Origin: JBCBSZ01 sp039185015 | Lineage (GTDB): Bacteria > Actinomycetota > Acidimicrobiia > Acidimicrobiales > Poriferisodalaceae | Direction of reading: 5' to 3' | DNA length: 63,980 bases | Assembly (NCBI GenBank): GCA_039185015.1 | Contig: JBCDAU010000032.1 | Coordinates: forward strand, 1 to 63,980 | Shown here: positions 22,994-32,002 of the stretch, piece by piece | Layout of the letters: each line of letters opens with the position of its first letter | Numbering within the stretch: position 1 is the stretch's first letter | Notes under the pieces: model-generated | The model's input: only the letters and a program-made list of their open reading frames with translations | Told to the model about the DNA's origin: nothing | Databases searched by the model: none | Position numbers and translations under genes: made by a program

Positions 22994-25900
22994 TCAGCGC
23001 AGTGAGGGCACCTCGGGGGCACGGCCCGAGCCGACCGCCAGTGCGAAGACGTGCCGCCAGCCGTCCAGCGAGAGGCCCAGCTCGGCGGCCCGACGCTCGG
23101 CCTCGGCGGAGAGCTCGGGGGCCTCGGGGAGATCGAGTGCCTGGTAGGCGATGGCCCGAGCCACCCGCACGATCGCCTGGGACAGCCTGCTGTCGGTGCG
23201 GTCCACGTCGGCGACCGCCCGCTCGAAGCGGTCGATGGACTCGTCCTGACGGCCGGAACGGGCGGCGGCCAGTCCCGCAGCCAGCTGGGCCGTGCGGCGA
23301 TCGACGAAGGTGGACGCCTCGGCGTCGAGTGAGTCGGCGAAGGCGATGGCCGCTCGGGTGTCGCCGGCCACGGCGGCGGCCAGCGCCTGGGCGCTCGCGA
23401 TGTTGGCCGACGGCTGGCCGTCGCCTCGCGCGGCCGCCAACCGGTCGAGCCTCGTCCGGGGGTCGCCGGTGTCGGTCTGCAGCTCCATGAGCGCGAGCGC
23501 GACGGACCGGTCGACCTCGCCGACCTGCGGCGTGCCACCCCGGTTCTCGAACTCCTCGGCGATGCTCAGTGCCGACGCACCGTCGCCCCGCTGCACCGCA
23601 GCGCTCAGCAGGACGACCTCGGCGAAGTCGAACACTGGGCGTCCGGGCATCCCGGCTGCCACCTGCTCGGCCAGGGCGAGTGTGGTCTGCGCTTCAGCGG
23701 TTCGGCCGACGGCCAGCTGCGATCGACCCAACACGGCGAGGGCCTGGACCCGCCCGTAGTCGTCGTCGATCCGATCGAGGACCTCGTAGGCGCTGGTCGC
23801 CCGCTCGACGGCCTCTCGACCCCGGCCCGACCACAGCGAGATGGAGGCCAGTAGGACGCTCATCATCCCCGTCGCCCACGGCTCGCCGCGGCGTTCGGAC
23901 TCGACGAGCGTCGAGGTCGCCAGCTCCTCCGCCTCGACGGTGCGCCCCTCGTAGTAGCGGACGTAGGCGAGCAGCCCCGTGGCCCAACCGATGCCGCCGA
24001 GGTCACCGACCTCTTCGAAGAGGGTCATGGAGTTGATGAGGTGGTCGTTCGCGGTGACGACATCTCCCTGTTCGAAGGCGAGCCACGCGAGGTTCTGCAG
24101 GCACCACCCCTCGCCCGCCTGATCACCGAGCTCGCGGTAGATGTCGAGCGCCGTGCGGAAGGCCAGCTCGGCTTCGATCCGATCGCCGGCCCGCATGGAG
24201 ATGAAGCCCCGCTGCCGCAGCGCCTCGGCGTGGCCGGCGCGATCGCCGATGTCACGCCACAGCGCGATCGAGTCCTCGACGAGGCTCCGGGCCTGCTCGA
24301 TGTCGCCCTCGAGGACGCTGACCTCGGATAGCAGCGTGAGCGCCTGGGCCACGGCCGACCGATCGCCGTTGACCTCGGCCACCGACATCGCCGACTCGCC
24401 GTCGTCCCGTGCGCCCCGGAGCTCCCGGAGGTCGAGCCGCACGGTCGCCCGTCCGAGCAGCGCCCGGAGTCGACGGTCGGCCTCGTCGTCGCGAGCCAGC
24501 TCCAACACCCGAGCGTGGGCCTTGCCCGCCGCGTAGTTCGAGTCGGCCTGCTCGGCGAGCTCGGCGACGCGCTCGAGCGAGTCGATGGCACGGATCCGCA
24601 GATCACTGGGCAACCCGGCGATCTCACCGATCTCCTCGGCCAGCGTCGCGGCGGTGTAGAAGTGGTACGCCACCCGGCTCGCGGCACGCAGCGTCGTGTC
24701 GCTCTGCTCCGGGTGGGTCTCCAGCCAGTCGCCGATGCCGGCGTGCTTGCTGGCCCGCACGACCTTCGTGAGGGTGCTGTACGCGACCTCGCGCACCAGG
24801 TCGCTGCGGAACCGCCAGCCCGGACCGTTCGTCTCGAAGATGTCCTTGGCGACGAGCTGGCGGAACGCGTGCTCGGGAGCTTCGTCCTCGCGAGCACCCT
24901 GCGCCATCAGCACGAGCGCGTACACGGGACCATCACGGCCGATGACCGCAGCGTCTTGCACCATGCCGCGCTGCTCGGGGGTCAACGCGTCGAGACGAGC
25001 GGAGACCAGCCCTCGCAAGGTGCCGGGCAGCTCGGTGCGAAGCGGACCGGTGTCGTCGGGCGCCGGCCCGGCGGCGGACTCGGAGAGCAGGTTGACGAGC
25101 TCCTCGAGGAAGAACGGGTTGCCGCCGCTCCGCTCGTAGAGGTCGTCGGCGAGCTCGGCGCTCACGTCGGTCCCGAGCAGCGCGGCCGCGAGGCGCGCGG
25201 TGGCTCCCCGGTCGAGCGGCAGGAGGTTGCAGACGACCGTGTTGTGGCGACCGGTCTGCGCGACCCATCGCTCGTCGTCGCCACTCCACCGCGTGGTGGC
25301 GATGATCACGAAGGGCTCCCGCTGCAGCGAGACCAGGAGTCGCTCGGCGAGCTCGAGGAGCGCCTGGTCGGCCCAGTGCACGTCGGACACGACGATGACC
25401 ACGGGCCGCTCCGAGAGGATGGCCGCGAGGTACCGGTGGAGCGCGTCGATGACCTCGTCGCGGGCGCGGGACCGGTCGATCGACCCGGCGTGCTCCTCCA
25501 CGCCCATCAGCTGCGCGAGTCCGGTCGTGACCTGCTCGTGGTCCTCGTCGAGCAGCCCCTGGACCGAGGCGGCGATGCGCTCGCGCACCACCGTCGGCGG
25601 GTCGAGCGGGCTGAGCCGGAGCTGCTGGCGGATCGACTCGGCGATCGGCCACCAGGGACTGGTCTCGCCGTAGGGAAGGCACCGACCCTCGAGCACGAGC
25701 GCGTCGTGGGTCAGCTCGGTCTGGAGCGCGACCTCCTCGGCGAGGCGGGTCTTGCCCTGGCCGGCCTCGCCCGGGATCACGAGCAGATGAGCGTGACGAC
25801 GTTCGACCGCCGCCTCGACGGCCGCCCCGAGCAGGCTCAGCTCGGCGTCGCGGCCGACCAGCGGGGCCCGCTGGGCTCGCGGCCGACGACCGGGAAGCGT

Positions 25901-26524
25901 CAGCTCCTCGACGGCGGCGTGCACGTCGATGGCACCTTCGCGACCCCGCACGGCCATCGTGCCGCGCGACTCGTAGCGCACGACCTCCGAGGTCGCCTCG
26001 TAGGTCGACGGTCCGACGAAGACCTCACCCGGTGCGGCCGTGGCCTCGAGGCGGGAGGCGAGGTTCACCGTGTCGCCCATCGCGGTGTAGTCGCCACCGG
26101 CGCGCAGGGCGCCGACGAGCACCTCGCCGGTGTTCACGCCGATGCGCATCCGGATCGGCGTGTCGAGCTCGGCGGACACCTCGCCGACGGTCCGCTGCAT
26201 CCGGAGCGCGGCACGCACGGCTCGTTCGGGGTCGTCCTCGTGGGCGAGCGGCGCACCGAACAGGGCGACGACGGCGTCACCGACGATCTTGTCGACGCTG
26301 CCGCCGAAGGCCGTGATGTCGGCCACCAGCCGCTCGAAGCAACGGTCGACGATGATCTTGAGCTGCTCGGGGTCGCGCTGCTCGCCGAGGGCCGTGAAGC
26401 CGACGAGATCGGCGAACAGCACGGTGACGATCCGTCGCTCGTCCGATCCCTGCAGCAGGTGCCCGCAGTTCGGGCAGAAGCGAGCGGAGTCCGGAACCGG
26501 GCTCGCGCAGGACGGGCAGATCAC
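22994..26524 (-). CDS. Zinc-ribbon, class III nucleotide cyclase, AAA ATPase and TPR protein (1176 aa)
   Basis: An N-terminal zinc ribbon has Cys3/Cys6 and Cys17/Cys20. A class III cyclase domain (about 31-205) has metal-binding Asp39 and Asp83, Lys79, and Asn154/Arg158 in GDTVNLASRLE, so it looks catalytically complete and probably makes cAMP. Then comes a STAND-like AAA domain with Walker A GEAGQGKT (252-259) and Walker B VVIVVSD with Asp381 (SDVHWAD), and a long TPR-type helical region to the end. This design joins ligand or partner sensing by the repeats to cyclase output. The GTG at 26524 is supported by a TACACT box 7 nt upstream and by the zinc ribbon starting there; the frame is open much further upstream but runs antisense to the divergent kinase gene. 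Confidence 0.9.
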   Translation of the reverse strand: MICPSCASPVPDSARFCPNCGHLLQGSDERRIVTVLFADLVGFTALGEQRDPEQLKIIVDRCFERLVADITAFGGSVDKIVGDAVVALFGAPLAHEDDPERAVRAALRMQRTVGEVSAELDTPIRMRIGVNTGEVLVGALRAGGDYTAMGDTVNLASRLEATAAPGEVFVGPSTYEATSEVVRYESRGTMAVRGREGAIDVHAAVEELTLPGRRPRAQRAPLVGRDAELSLLGAAVEAAVERRHAHLLVIPGEAGQGKTRLAEEVALQTELTHDALVLEGRCLPYGETSPWWPIAESIRQQLRLSPLDPPTVVRERIAASVQGLLDEDHEQVTTGLAQLMGVEEHAGSIDRSRARDEVIDALHRYLAAILSERPVVIVVSDVHWADQALLELAERLLVSLQREPFVIIATTRWSGDDERWVAQTGRHNTVVCNLLPLDRGATARLAAALLGTDVSAELADDLYERSGGNPFFLEELVNLLSESAAGPAPDDTGPLRTELPGTLRGLVSARLDALTPEQRGMVQDAAVIGRDGPVYALVLMAQGAREDEAPEHAFRQLVAKDIFETNGPGWRFRSDLVREVAYSTLTKVVRASKHAGIGDWLETHPEQSDTTLRAASRVAYHFYTAATLAEEIGEIAGLPSDLRIRAIDSLERVAELAEQADSNYAAGKAHARVLELARDDEADRRLRALLGRATVRLDLRELRGARDDGESAMSVAEVNGDRSAVAQALTLLSEVSVLEGDIEQARSLVEDSIALWRDIGDRAGHAEALRQRGFISMRAGDRIEAELAFRTALDIYRELGDQAGEGWCLQNLAWLAFEQGDVVTANDHLINSMTLFEEVGDLGGIGWATGLLAYVRYYEGRTVEAEELATSTLVESERRGEPWATGMMSVLLASISLWSGRGREAVERATSAYEVLDRIDDDYGRVQALAVLGRSQLAVGRTAEAQTTLALAEQVAAGMPGRPVFDFAEVVLLSAAVQRGDGASALSIAEEFENRGGTPQVGEVDRSVALALMELQTDTGDPRTRLDRLAAARGDGQPSANIASAQALAAAVAGDTRAAIAFADSLDAEASTFVDRRTAQLAAGLAAARSGRQDESIDRFERAVADVDRTDSRLSQAIVRVARAIAYQALDLPEAPELSAEAERRAAELGLSLDGWRHVFALAVGSGRAPEVPSLR

Positions 26525-26531
26525 GAGAACG

Positions 26532-26537
26532 AGTGTA
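26532..26537 (-). promoter_or_regulatory. -10 box (TACACT) of the cyclase-AAA gene
   Basis: TACACT is 7 nt before the GTG start on the minus strand, with no ribosome site (leaderless style). It shares a 129-bp divergent gap with the sensor kinase promoter; the gap also holds a 6-bp stem, tcctcc-tcgc-ggagga, at 26603-26618. Confidence 0.5.
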
Positions 26538-26640
26538 CGAGAGCGGCCCTCTCGGACCGCCCCGATTCCCCCACGGGACGTGTCGGTCGACGACGCCGCG
26601 TCTCCTCCTCGCGGAGGACGACCCGGGTGACGCCGAACCG

Positions 26641-26646
26641 TACGAT
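26641..26646 (+). promoter_or_regulatory. -10 box (TACGAT) of the sensor kinase operon
   Basis: TACGAT lies 7 nt before the ATG at 26654. It overlaps an earlier in-frame ATG at 26645, which argues that 26654 is the true start. Confidence 0.5.
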
Positions 26647-26653
26647 GCCCACG

Positions 26654-27862
26654 ATGAGTGGTCCCCCGACCAGGACGATGGCCCGGTGGAGCGGTTTCGA
26701 CGCCTTCCGTCGGCGACCGTGGCTGGGCGACGGGCTCCTGGCGCTCGCGCTGGTGTTCGCCACCGTGCTCGCGGTGGCCACGGGGAGCGAGCTCGACACG
26801 TCCTTCGAACGGGAGATCGACGCCGGGTACTGGCTCCTCGTGCTCGCCATGGCCGCACCGGTGATCGTGCGCCGCACCGTTCCCACCACCGCCATGGTCA
26901 TCGCCGGAGCGGCGACGACGACCGTGGTCTGGATGGACTACGCCGAGCCGCCGGCCACCGCCGGACTCGTCATCCTGCTCTACAGCTGCGCGGTCTACGC
27001 GCGACGCGACCGAGCGGTCGCCTCGCTCGTCGTCACGGCCATGGTGGTGCTCGTCATCGCTGTCGCCGTCTCCAACGAGGTCAACGGCATCTTCGTGGCC
27101 GTCCTCAACTACCTGATCTTCGGCATCGCCTGGTTCCTGGGCGACAGCATCCGGTACCGCCGGGCCTACCAGGCCGAGCTCGAGGAACGGGCCCGTCGCC
27201 TCGAGGCCGAACAGGACGAGCGGGCCCGGCTGGCGGTCGTCGAGGAACGGCGGCGTCTCACCCGCGAGCTCCACGACGTGGTCGCCCACGGCGTCAGCGT
27301 CATGGTGGTGCAGGCCGGCGCCGCACGCCGGGCCCTGGGCGACGAGCGGCCGCAGGTGTCGGCCTCGCTCGAGTCGATCGAGACGACGGGCCGCGGTGCC
27401 ATGCGCGAGCTCCGCCGCGTCCTCGCGGTGCTCCGGTCCGGCGACGAGTCCGAGGAGCTCACCCCGCAGCCCGGGCTGGTCCAGCTCGAAGCGCTGGTGG
27501 AGCAGTGCCGGACCGCGGGTGTCGACGTGGAGCTCGACATCGACCCACTCCCACCGCTGTCCCCCGGCCGAGAGCTCAGCGTCTACCGGGTGGTCCAGGA
27601 GGCGCTGACCAACGTCATGAAGCACGCCGGTCCCGCATCGGTCCGCATCGGACTGCGGACCGAGACCGACGCGCTGGTCGTCGAGATCGTCGACGACGGA
27701 CGGGGCGGCGCGGCCGACGAATCGAGCGGTCCGGGGTTCGGGCTGCTCGGCCTCGAGGAGCGCGTCTCGATGTTCGACGGCCAGCTCCGCCACGGTCCCC
27801 GCGTGGGTGGCGGCTGGCAGGTGCGTGCGACCTTCCCGGTACCGCAGCGGGCGGCCTCGTGA
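26654..27862 (+). CDS. DesK/NarX-type sensor histidine kinase (402 aa)
   Basis: Four or five membrane segments (about residues 20-165) are followed by a coiled helix, the HisKA_3 dimerisation box with phospho-acceptor His207 (TRELHDVVAHGVSV) and an HATPase_c domain with the N box (EALTNVMKHA), DDGRGG and GFGLLGLEERV. With almost no extracytoplasmic domain, it is an intramembrane-sensing kinase, a type that often detects membrane stress or works with an ABC transporter. The ATG at 26654 was chosen from the TACGAT box 7 nt upstream; 26645 and 26678 are alternatives. It overlaps its regulator by 4 bp. Confidence 0.9.
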   Translation: MSGPPTRTMARWSGFDAFRRRPWLGDGLLALALVFATVLAVATGSELDTSFEREIDAGYWLLVLAMAAPVIVRRTVPTTAMVIAGAATTTVVWMDYAEPPATAGLVILLYSCAVYARRDRAVASLVVTAMVVLVIAVAVSNEVNGIFVAVLNYLIFGIAWFLGDSIRYRRAYQAELEERARRLEAEQDERARLAVVEERRRLTRELHDVVAHGVSVMVVQAGAARRALGDERPQVSASLESIETTGRGAMRELRRVLAVLRSGDESEELTPQPGLVQLEALVEQCRTAGVDVELDIDPLPPLSPGRELSVYRVVQEALTNVMKHAGPASVRIGLRTETDALVVEIVDDGRGGAADESSGPGFGLLGLEERVSMFDGQLRHGPRVGGGWQVRATFPVPQRAAS

Positions 27863-28530
27863 TCCGGGTGCTGGTCGTCGACGATCAGGCGTTGGTCCGC
27901 AGTGGCTTCCGCATGATGCTCGAGGCCGAGGACGACATCGAGGTCATCGGTGAGGCCGCCGACGGCAAGGAGGCGATCGATCGCCATCGGGTACTGCGGC
28001 CCGACGTCGTCGTGATGGACGTCCGCATGCCCGAGATGGACGGCGTCGAGGCGACCCGCCTGATCAACGAGCAGGCCGGCGACCGCGCCCGGATCCTGAT
28101 CGTGACGACCTTCGACCTGGACGACTACGTACACACCGCCCTACGCGCCGGGGCATCCGGCTTCCTCTTGAAGGACGCTCCGCCCGAGCAGCTGGTCGAC
28201 GCCGTGCGCGTGGTCGCCGCGGGCGATGCGCTCCTCGCTCCCTCCGTCACGCGCCGACTCATCGAGCGCTTCACCGACGAACCAGCCCAGGCCGCCCCGC
28301 CGATCGAGCTCGATCAGCTGACCGAGCGTGAGCGCGAGGTGCTCCAGGAGGTGGCGAAGGGCAGCTCGAACGCCGAGATCGCCGAAGCGCTCTTCGTCTC
28401 GGAGACGACGGTGAAGACCCACGTCGGCCACCTGCTGTCGAAGCTCGGCCTGCGAGACCGCGTGCAGGCCGTCGTCTGGGCCTACGAGCACGGCGTCGTC
28501 CTCCCGGGAGCCGATCCGGCCGGCATGTGA
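27859..28530 (+). CDS. NarL/LuxR-type response regulator (223 aa)
   Basis: The receiver domain has Asp8-Asp9, phospho-acceptor Asp54, Thr84-region and Lys105; the C-terminal LuxR-type helix-turn-helix (about 155-215) has LTEREREVLQEVAKG, NAEIAEALFVSETTVKTHV and LLSKLGLRDR. The GTG start overlaps the kinase stop (GTGA, 4 bp), so the pair is translated together. The likely target is the ABC transporter unit 118 bp downstream, whose promoter region has a 7-8-7 inverted repeat. Confidence 0.93.
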   Translation: MIRVLVVDDQALVRSGFRMMLEAEDDIEVIGEAADGKEAIDRHRVLRPDVVVMDVRMPEMDGVEATRLINEQAGDRARILIVTTFDLDDYVHTALRAGASGFLLKDAPPEQLVDAVRVVAAGDALLAPSVTRRLIERFTDEPAQAAPPIELDQLTEREREVLQEVAKGSSNAEIAEALFVSETTVKTHVGHLLSKLGLRDRVQAVVWAYEHGVVLPGADPAGM

Positions 28531-28548
28531 CGTCCGTCATCGTCCGGA

Positions 28549-28570
28549 AGGATGAGGTGCGGATCATCCT
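28549..28570. promoter_or_regulatory. Inverted repeat AGGATGA-N8-TCATCCT, candidate regulator-binding site
   Basis: A perfect 7-bp dyad (28549-28555 / 28564-28570) with an 8-bp spacer. It is 33 bp upstream of the TAGCGT -10 box of the ABC transporter genes, covering the -35 region and above, where an activating NarL-type dimer would bind. Confidence 0.5.
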
Positions 28571-28602
28571 CGTCGACGATGTGCCCGCTCGGGGACCTTC
28601 TC

Positions 28603-28608
28603 TAGCGT
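28603..28608 (+). promoter_or_regulatory. -10 box (TAGCGT) of the ABC transporter unit
   Basis: TAGCGT lies 40 nt before the ATG at 28649, the same hexamer as at the liv promoter. No good -35 is visible, which fits a promoter that needs an activator. Confidence 0.45.
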
Positions 28609-28648
28609 CGCCCTCGACACCCATCGAGACGCTGCCAGAGGAACCGCC

Positions 28649-29401
28649 ATGTCCCAGGTCGAATCACCTGCCCGTACGACCATCGCCGCCCGCACCGAGA
28701 ACGCCCGCAAGATCTACGGCAGGGGTGACACCGAGGTCCGCGCCCTCGACGACATCACCATCGGCTTCGAGACCGGGCGCTTCACCGCGGTGATGGGCCC
28801 GTCCGGCTCGGGCAAGTCGACGCTGATGCACTGCATCGCCGGCCTCGACGACCTGACCGACGGCCGGGTCTTCATCGGCGACACCGACCTGACCTCGCTC
28901 AACGAGAAGCAGCTCACCCGCCTGCGCCGCGACCGCATCGGCTTCGTCTTCCAGGCCTTCAACCTCGTACCGACCCTCTCGGCCGAGGAGAACATCACGC
29001 TCCCCCAGCTCCTCGCGAGCACCAAGGTCGAGCAGGACTGGTTCGAACAGGTCGTCAAGACCGTCGGGCTGAGCGACCGCCTGTCGCATCGCCCGGGTGA
29101 GCTCTCGGGTGGACAACAGCAGCGCGTCGCCGTGGCCCGCGCGCTCGCCGGGCGGCCGGACATCATCTTCGCCGACGAGCCCACCGGCAACCTCGACTCC
29201 CGCACGGGTGCCGAGATCCTCGACTTCATGCGTCGAGCGGTCCGCGAGTTCGGACAGACCATCGTGATGGTCACCCACGACCCGTCCGCTGCGGCGTACG
29301 CCGACCGAGTCGTCTTCCTCGCCGACGGACGCATCGTCGACGAGATGGAGGACCCGACGGCCGATCGCGTCCTCGACCGCATGAAGGCCTTCGGGGACTG
29401 A
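28649..29401 (+). CDS. MacB/LolD-type ABC transporter ATP-binding protein (250 aa)
   Basis: Walker A is GPSGSGKS (about 51-58), followed by the Q loop FQAFNLVPTL, the signature LSGGQQQRVAVARAL, Walker B IIFADEPTGNLD and the switch His in VTHD. This subfamily powers FtsX-type permeases that work by mechanotransmission in lipoprotein or peptide export and in antibiotic-stress modules. It starts behind an agagga site and is followed 10 bp later by its permease. Confidence 0.93.
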   Translation: MSQVESPARTTIAARTENARKIYGRGDTEVRALDDITIGFETGRFTAVMGPSGSGKSTLMHCIAGLDDLTDGRVFIGDTDLTSLNEKQLTRLRRDRIGFVFQAFNLVPTLSAEENITLPQLLASTKVEQDWFEQVVKTVGLSDRLSHRPGELSGGQQQRVAVARALAGRPDIIFADEPTGNLDSRTGAEILDFMRRAVREFGQTIVMVTHDPSAAAYADRVVFLADGRIVDEMEDPTADRVLDRMKAFGD

Positions 29402-29411
29402 GGAGCCGACC

Positions 29412-31958
29412 ATGTTCACCTTGACGGTTCGCAGCCTGCTCTCCCACAAGATCCGCTTCGCGCTCACCGCCTTCGCCGTCGTGCTCGGCGTCGGGTTCGT
29501 CGTGGGCGCCTTCGTCATCCGCGATGGCCTGAAGGACACCTTCGACGGCATCGTCGAGGACATCAACGCCGACCTCGATGCCGAGGTCCGTGGCGCGACC
29601 GAGTTCGACGACGGCACCGGCCTGACCCCACCGATCCCCGAGGAGCTCGTCGACGTCGTCGCCGGCATCGACGGCGTCGAGGCGGCGACCCCGGTCCTCA
29701 CGAGCTTCTCGCTCGTACCGATCGATGCGGAGGGCGAGAACATCTTCGACCCGAACACGGGTCCGACGATCTCGACCAACTCCGACAGCAGCGGCGCCAC
29801 GGACGTGCAGGTCCAGGAAGGCGCCGAGCCCGAGGCCGGCGAGTTCATGGTCGACATCGGCACGCTCGACGACAACGACCTCGTGATCGGCGACGCCTAC
29901 GAGGTCATCACCTCGTCCGGCCGTGAGACGTTCACCCTGGTCGGCAGCTTCCGGTTCGGCGACGACAACGAGCTCGGCGGAGCCAAGGTGTTCGTCTTCG
30001 AGCTCGACGACCTCCAGCGGATGATGGGCGTCGGCGACACGATCCAGGAGATCCAGGTCATCGCCGACGACACCGTCGACTCCGAGACGCTGCTCAGCAG
30101 CATCGCCGCGGCGTTGCCCGACGGCGTCGAGGTGGTCAGCTCAGACGTCGCGATCAGCGAGGACCAGGAGGACTTCGCCGAGATCGTCGACATCCTCGGC
30201 AACGTCCTGCTCGGGTTCGCGGGCATCTCGCTGTTCGTGGCGGCCTTCCTCATCAACAACACGTTCAACATCGTCCTCGGCCAGCGGGTGCGAGAGCTGG
30301 CGCTGCTGCGTGCCGTCGGTGCGTCCGCCCGTCAGGTGCGGGGGTCCGTGCTCGGCGAGTCGCTCCTCGTCGGCGTCGTGGCATCCATCCTCGGCATCCT
30401 CTTCGGGATGGTGCTCGCCGTGATGCTGCGAGGGCTCTTCGGGGCGCTCGGCGCCGACCTCCCCAGCTTCGGCCTGACCCCGTCGACCTCGACCATCCTG
30501 GCCGGGCTCGTCGTGGGCATCGGGGTCACGATGCTGAGCTCGATCACGCCGTCCCGTCGGGCGAGCACCATCCCGCCGGTCGCGGCGATGCAGGACGGGT
30601 TCCGCTTCGGTGAGGGCGAGGGTCGCCGTCGCACCATCATCGGTGCGTCGCTGCTGGCCATCGGCCTACTCGGCATGGCACTCGGCCTCTTCGGCGAGTA
30701 CGACAGCGCCGTGCCGCAGCTGACGCTGCTGGTGCTCGGTGCGCTCAGCGTCTTCATCGGCACCACGCTGCTGAGCCCGCTGTTCTCGAGCCCGGCCACC
30801 AAGGCGCTCGGCGCTCCGCTGCGCTACCTGCCGTGGTTGGGCATGAGCGGCCGTCTCGCCCAGGAGAACTCGTCGCGGAACAACCAGCGGACGGCGGCGA
30901 CCGCCGGCGCGCTCATGGTCGGCCTCGCCCTCGTCGGGATGGCCGCGGTGACGGGCGAGTCCCTCAAGGAGACGTTCCGGAACACGCTGGACAGCGCGAT
31001 CGAAGCGGACTGGTACATCAGCTCCGAGAGCTTCGAGGTCGGCTTCGGCACCGGGCTCGCGGAGGAGATCGACGCGGCCCCGGAGTTCGACCGCAGCACT
31101 CCCTTCCGTGTCGGTGTGGCCCAGGTCGATGGCGAGAGCAAGGACGTGTTCGCCGCCGACCTCGCCCAGATCGACGGGCTCATCGATCCGGACGTCGTCG
31201 AGGGCTCTCTCGACGCCGGCCCCGGCGACCTCCTCCTCCACGAGGACTCCGCCGAGGACCAGGGCGTCTCGGTCGGTGACTCGCTCACGTTGACCTACGC
31301 GAACGGCGACACCGAGGACGTCATGGTGGCGGCGATCTACGGCGACGCCAGCATCCTCGGGAACTGGGTCATCGACCTGTCGAGTTGGCAGGCGGGACGC
31401 TTCGGCACCACCGACGACCTGTTCGTCGCGGCGAAGAACGCCGACGGCGTGTCCATGGAGGAGGCCCAGGCCGTCCTCGACGAGATCGCCACCGATTACC
31501 CGCAGGTCAACGTCGAGAGCAGCGAGGAGTTCGCCGACAGCCAGGAAGCCCAGCTCGACACCTTCCTGGCGATCATCCAGGGCATGGTCGGCTTCTCGGT
31601 GCTCATCGCGCTGCTGGGCATCGCCAACACGCTCGCCCTGTCCGTCTTCGAACGGACCCGGGAGATCGGCCTGTTGCGTGCGGTCGGCATGAGTCGTCGC
31701 CAGGCCCGCTCGATGATCCGCTGGGAGGCCGCCATCGTGGCGACCTTCGGTGCGGCCTTGGGCGTCGTGCTCGGCATCGTCTTCGGCTACGGCGTGACCA
31801 CCGCGCTGCCGGACTCGTTCGTGAGCGACTTCGCCGTGCCGTGGGGGACGCTCATCGTGTACGTGATCGTCGCCGGCATCGCCGGGCTCGTCGCGGCCTC
31901 GCTCCCCGCTCGTCGGGCCGGGCGCCTCAATGTCCTCGAGGCAATCCGAAGTCTGTGA
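29412..31958 (+). CDS. FtsX/MacB-type ABC permease, two-module form (848 aa)
   Basis: Membrane segment 1 is at about residues 17-37, followed by a large extracytoplasmic domain, a first FtsX module of three segments (about 258-385, with RELALLRAVGASARQVR), two linking segments (about 400-455), one more segment (about 490-512), a second extracytoplasmic domain and a C-terminal FtsX module (about 720-845, with REIGLLRAVGMSRRQARSMI). That makes about ten segments, the BceB/long actinobacterial form that works with one ATPase. No periplasmic partner is present. It forms one unit with the ATPase and is probably controlled by the two-component pair upstream. It ends 32 bp before the palindrome axis. 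Confidence 0.92.
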   Translation: MFTLTVRSLLSHKIRFALTAFAVVLGVGFVVGAFVIRDGLKDTFDGIVEDINADLDAEVRGATEFDDGTGLTPPIPEELVDVVAGIDGVEAATPVLTSFSLVPIDAEGENIFDPNTGPTISTNSDSSGATDVQVQEGAEPEAGEFMVDIGTLDDNDLVIGDAYEVITSSGRETFTLVGSFRFGDDNELGGAKVFVFELDDLQRMMGVGDTIQEIQVIADDTVDSETLLSSIAAALPDGVEVVSSDVAISEDQEDFAEIVDILGNVLLGFAGISLFVAAFLINNTFNIVLGQRVRELALLRAVGASARQVRGSVLGESLLVGVVASILGILFGMVLAVMLRGLFGALGADLPSFGLTPSTSTILAGLVVGIGVTMLSSITPSRRASTIPPVAAMQDGFRFGEGEGRRRTIIGASLLAIGLLGMALGLFGEYDSAVPQLTLLVLGALSVFIGTTLLSPLFSSPATKALGAPLRYLPWLGMSGRLAQENSSRNNQRTAATAGALMVGLALVGMAAVTGESLKETFRNTLDSAIEADWYISSESFEVGFGTGLAEEIDAAPEFDRSTPFRVGVAQVDGESKDVFAADLAQIDGLIDPDVVEGSLDAGPGDLLLHEDSAEDQGVSVGDSLTLTYANGDTEDVMVAAIYGDASILGNWVIDLSSWQAGRFGTTDDLFVAAKNADGVSMEEAQAVLDEIATDYPQVNVESSEEFADSQEAQLDTFLAIIQGMVGFSVLIALLGIANTLALSVFERTREIGLLRAVGMSRRQARSMIRWEAAIVATFGAALGVVLGIVFGYGVTTALPDSFVSDFAVPWGTLIVYVIVAGIAGLVAASLPARRAGRLNVLEAIRSL

Positions 31959-31972
31959 GTCCTGCCGGTCGG

Positions 31973-31978
31973 TAGCGT
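31973..31978 (+). promoter_or_regulatory. -10 box (TAGCGT) of a gene cut off by the palindrome axis
   Basis: TAGCGT is 7 nt before an ATG at 31986-31988, the leaderless layout of this genome. Only the first codons (ATG GC) lie in arm 1 before the sequence turns back at 31990. The mirror copy is at 32003-32008 on the minus strand. The real gene continues outside the data given here. Confidence 0.5.
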
Positions 31979-32002
31979 CGGGGGCGATGGCCATCGCCCC
32001 CG

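Noticed and set aside
26603..26618. 6-bp stem tcctcc-tcgc-ggagga in the divergent kinase/cyclase gap as an operator
   Set aside because: It is short and made of simple purine/pyrimidine runs; nothing else supports it, so it is only mentioned with the promoter.
24515..27862. Very long frames extending the sensor kinase and cyclase genes upstream (1115 and 1599 codons)
   Set aside because: The extra parts overlap each other antisense across the divergent promoter, lack any domain, and ignore the -10 boxes that place the starts at 26654 and 26524.
28649..31958. Cell-division FtsEX identity for the ABC ATPase and permease
   Set aside because: The permease has 848 residues and two FtsX modules, not the roughly 300 residues of division FtsX, and the pair follows a two-component system as in stress-type transporters.
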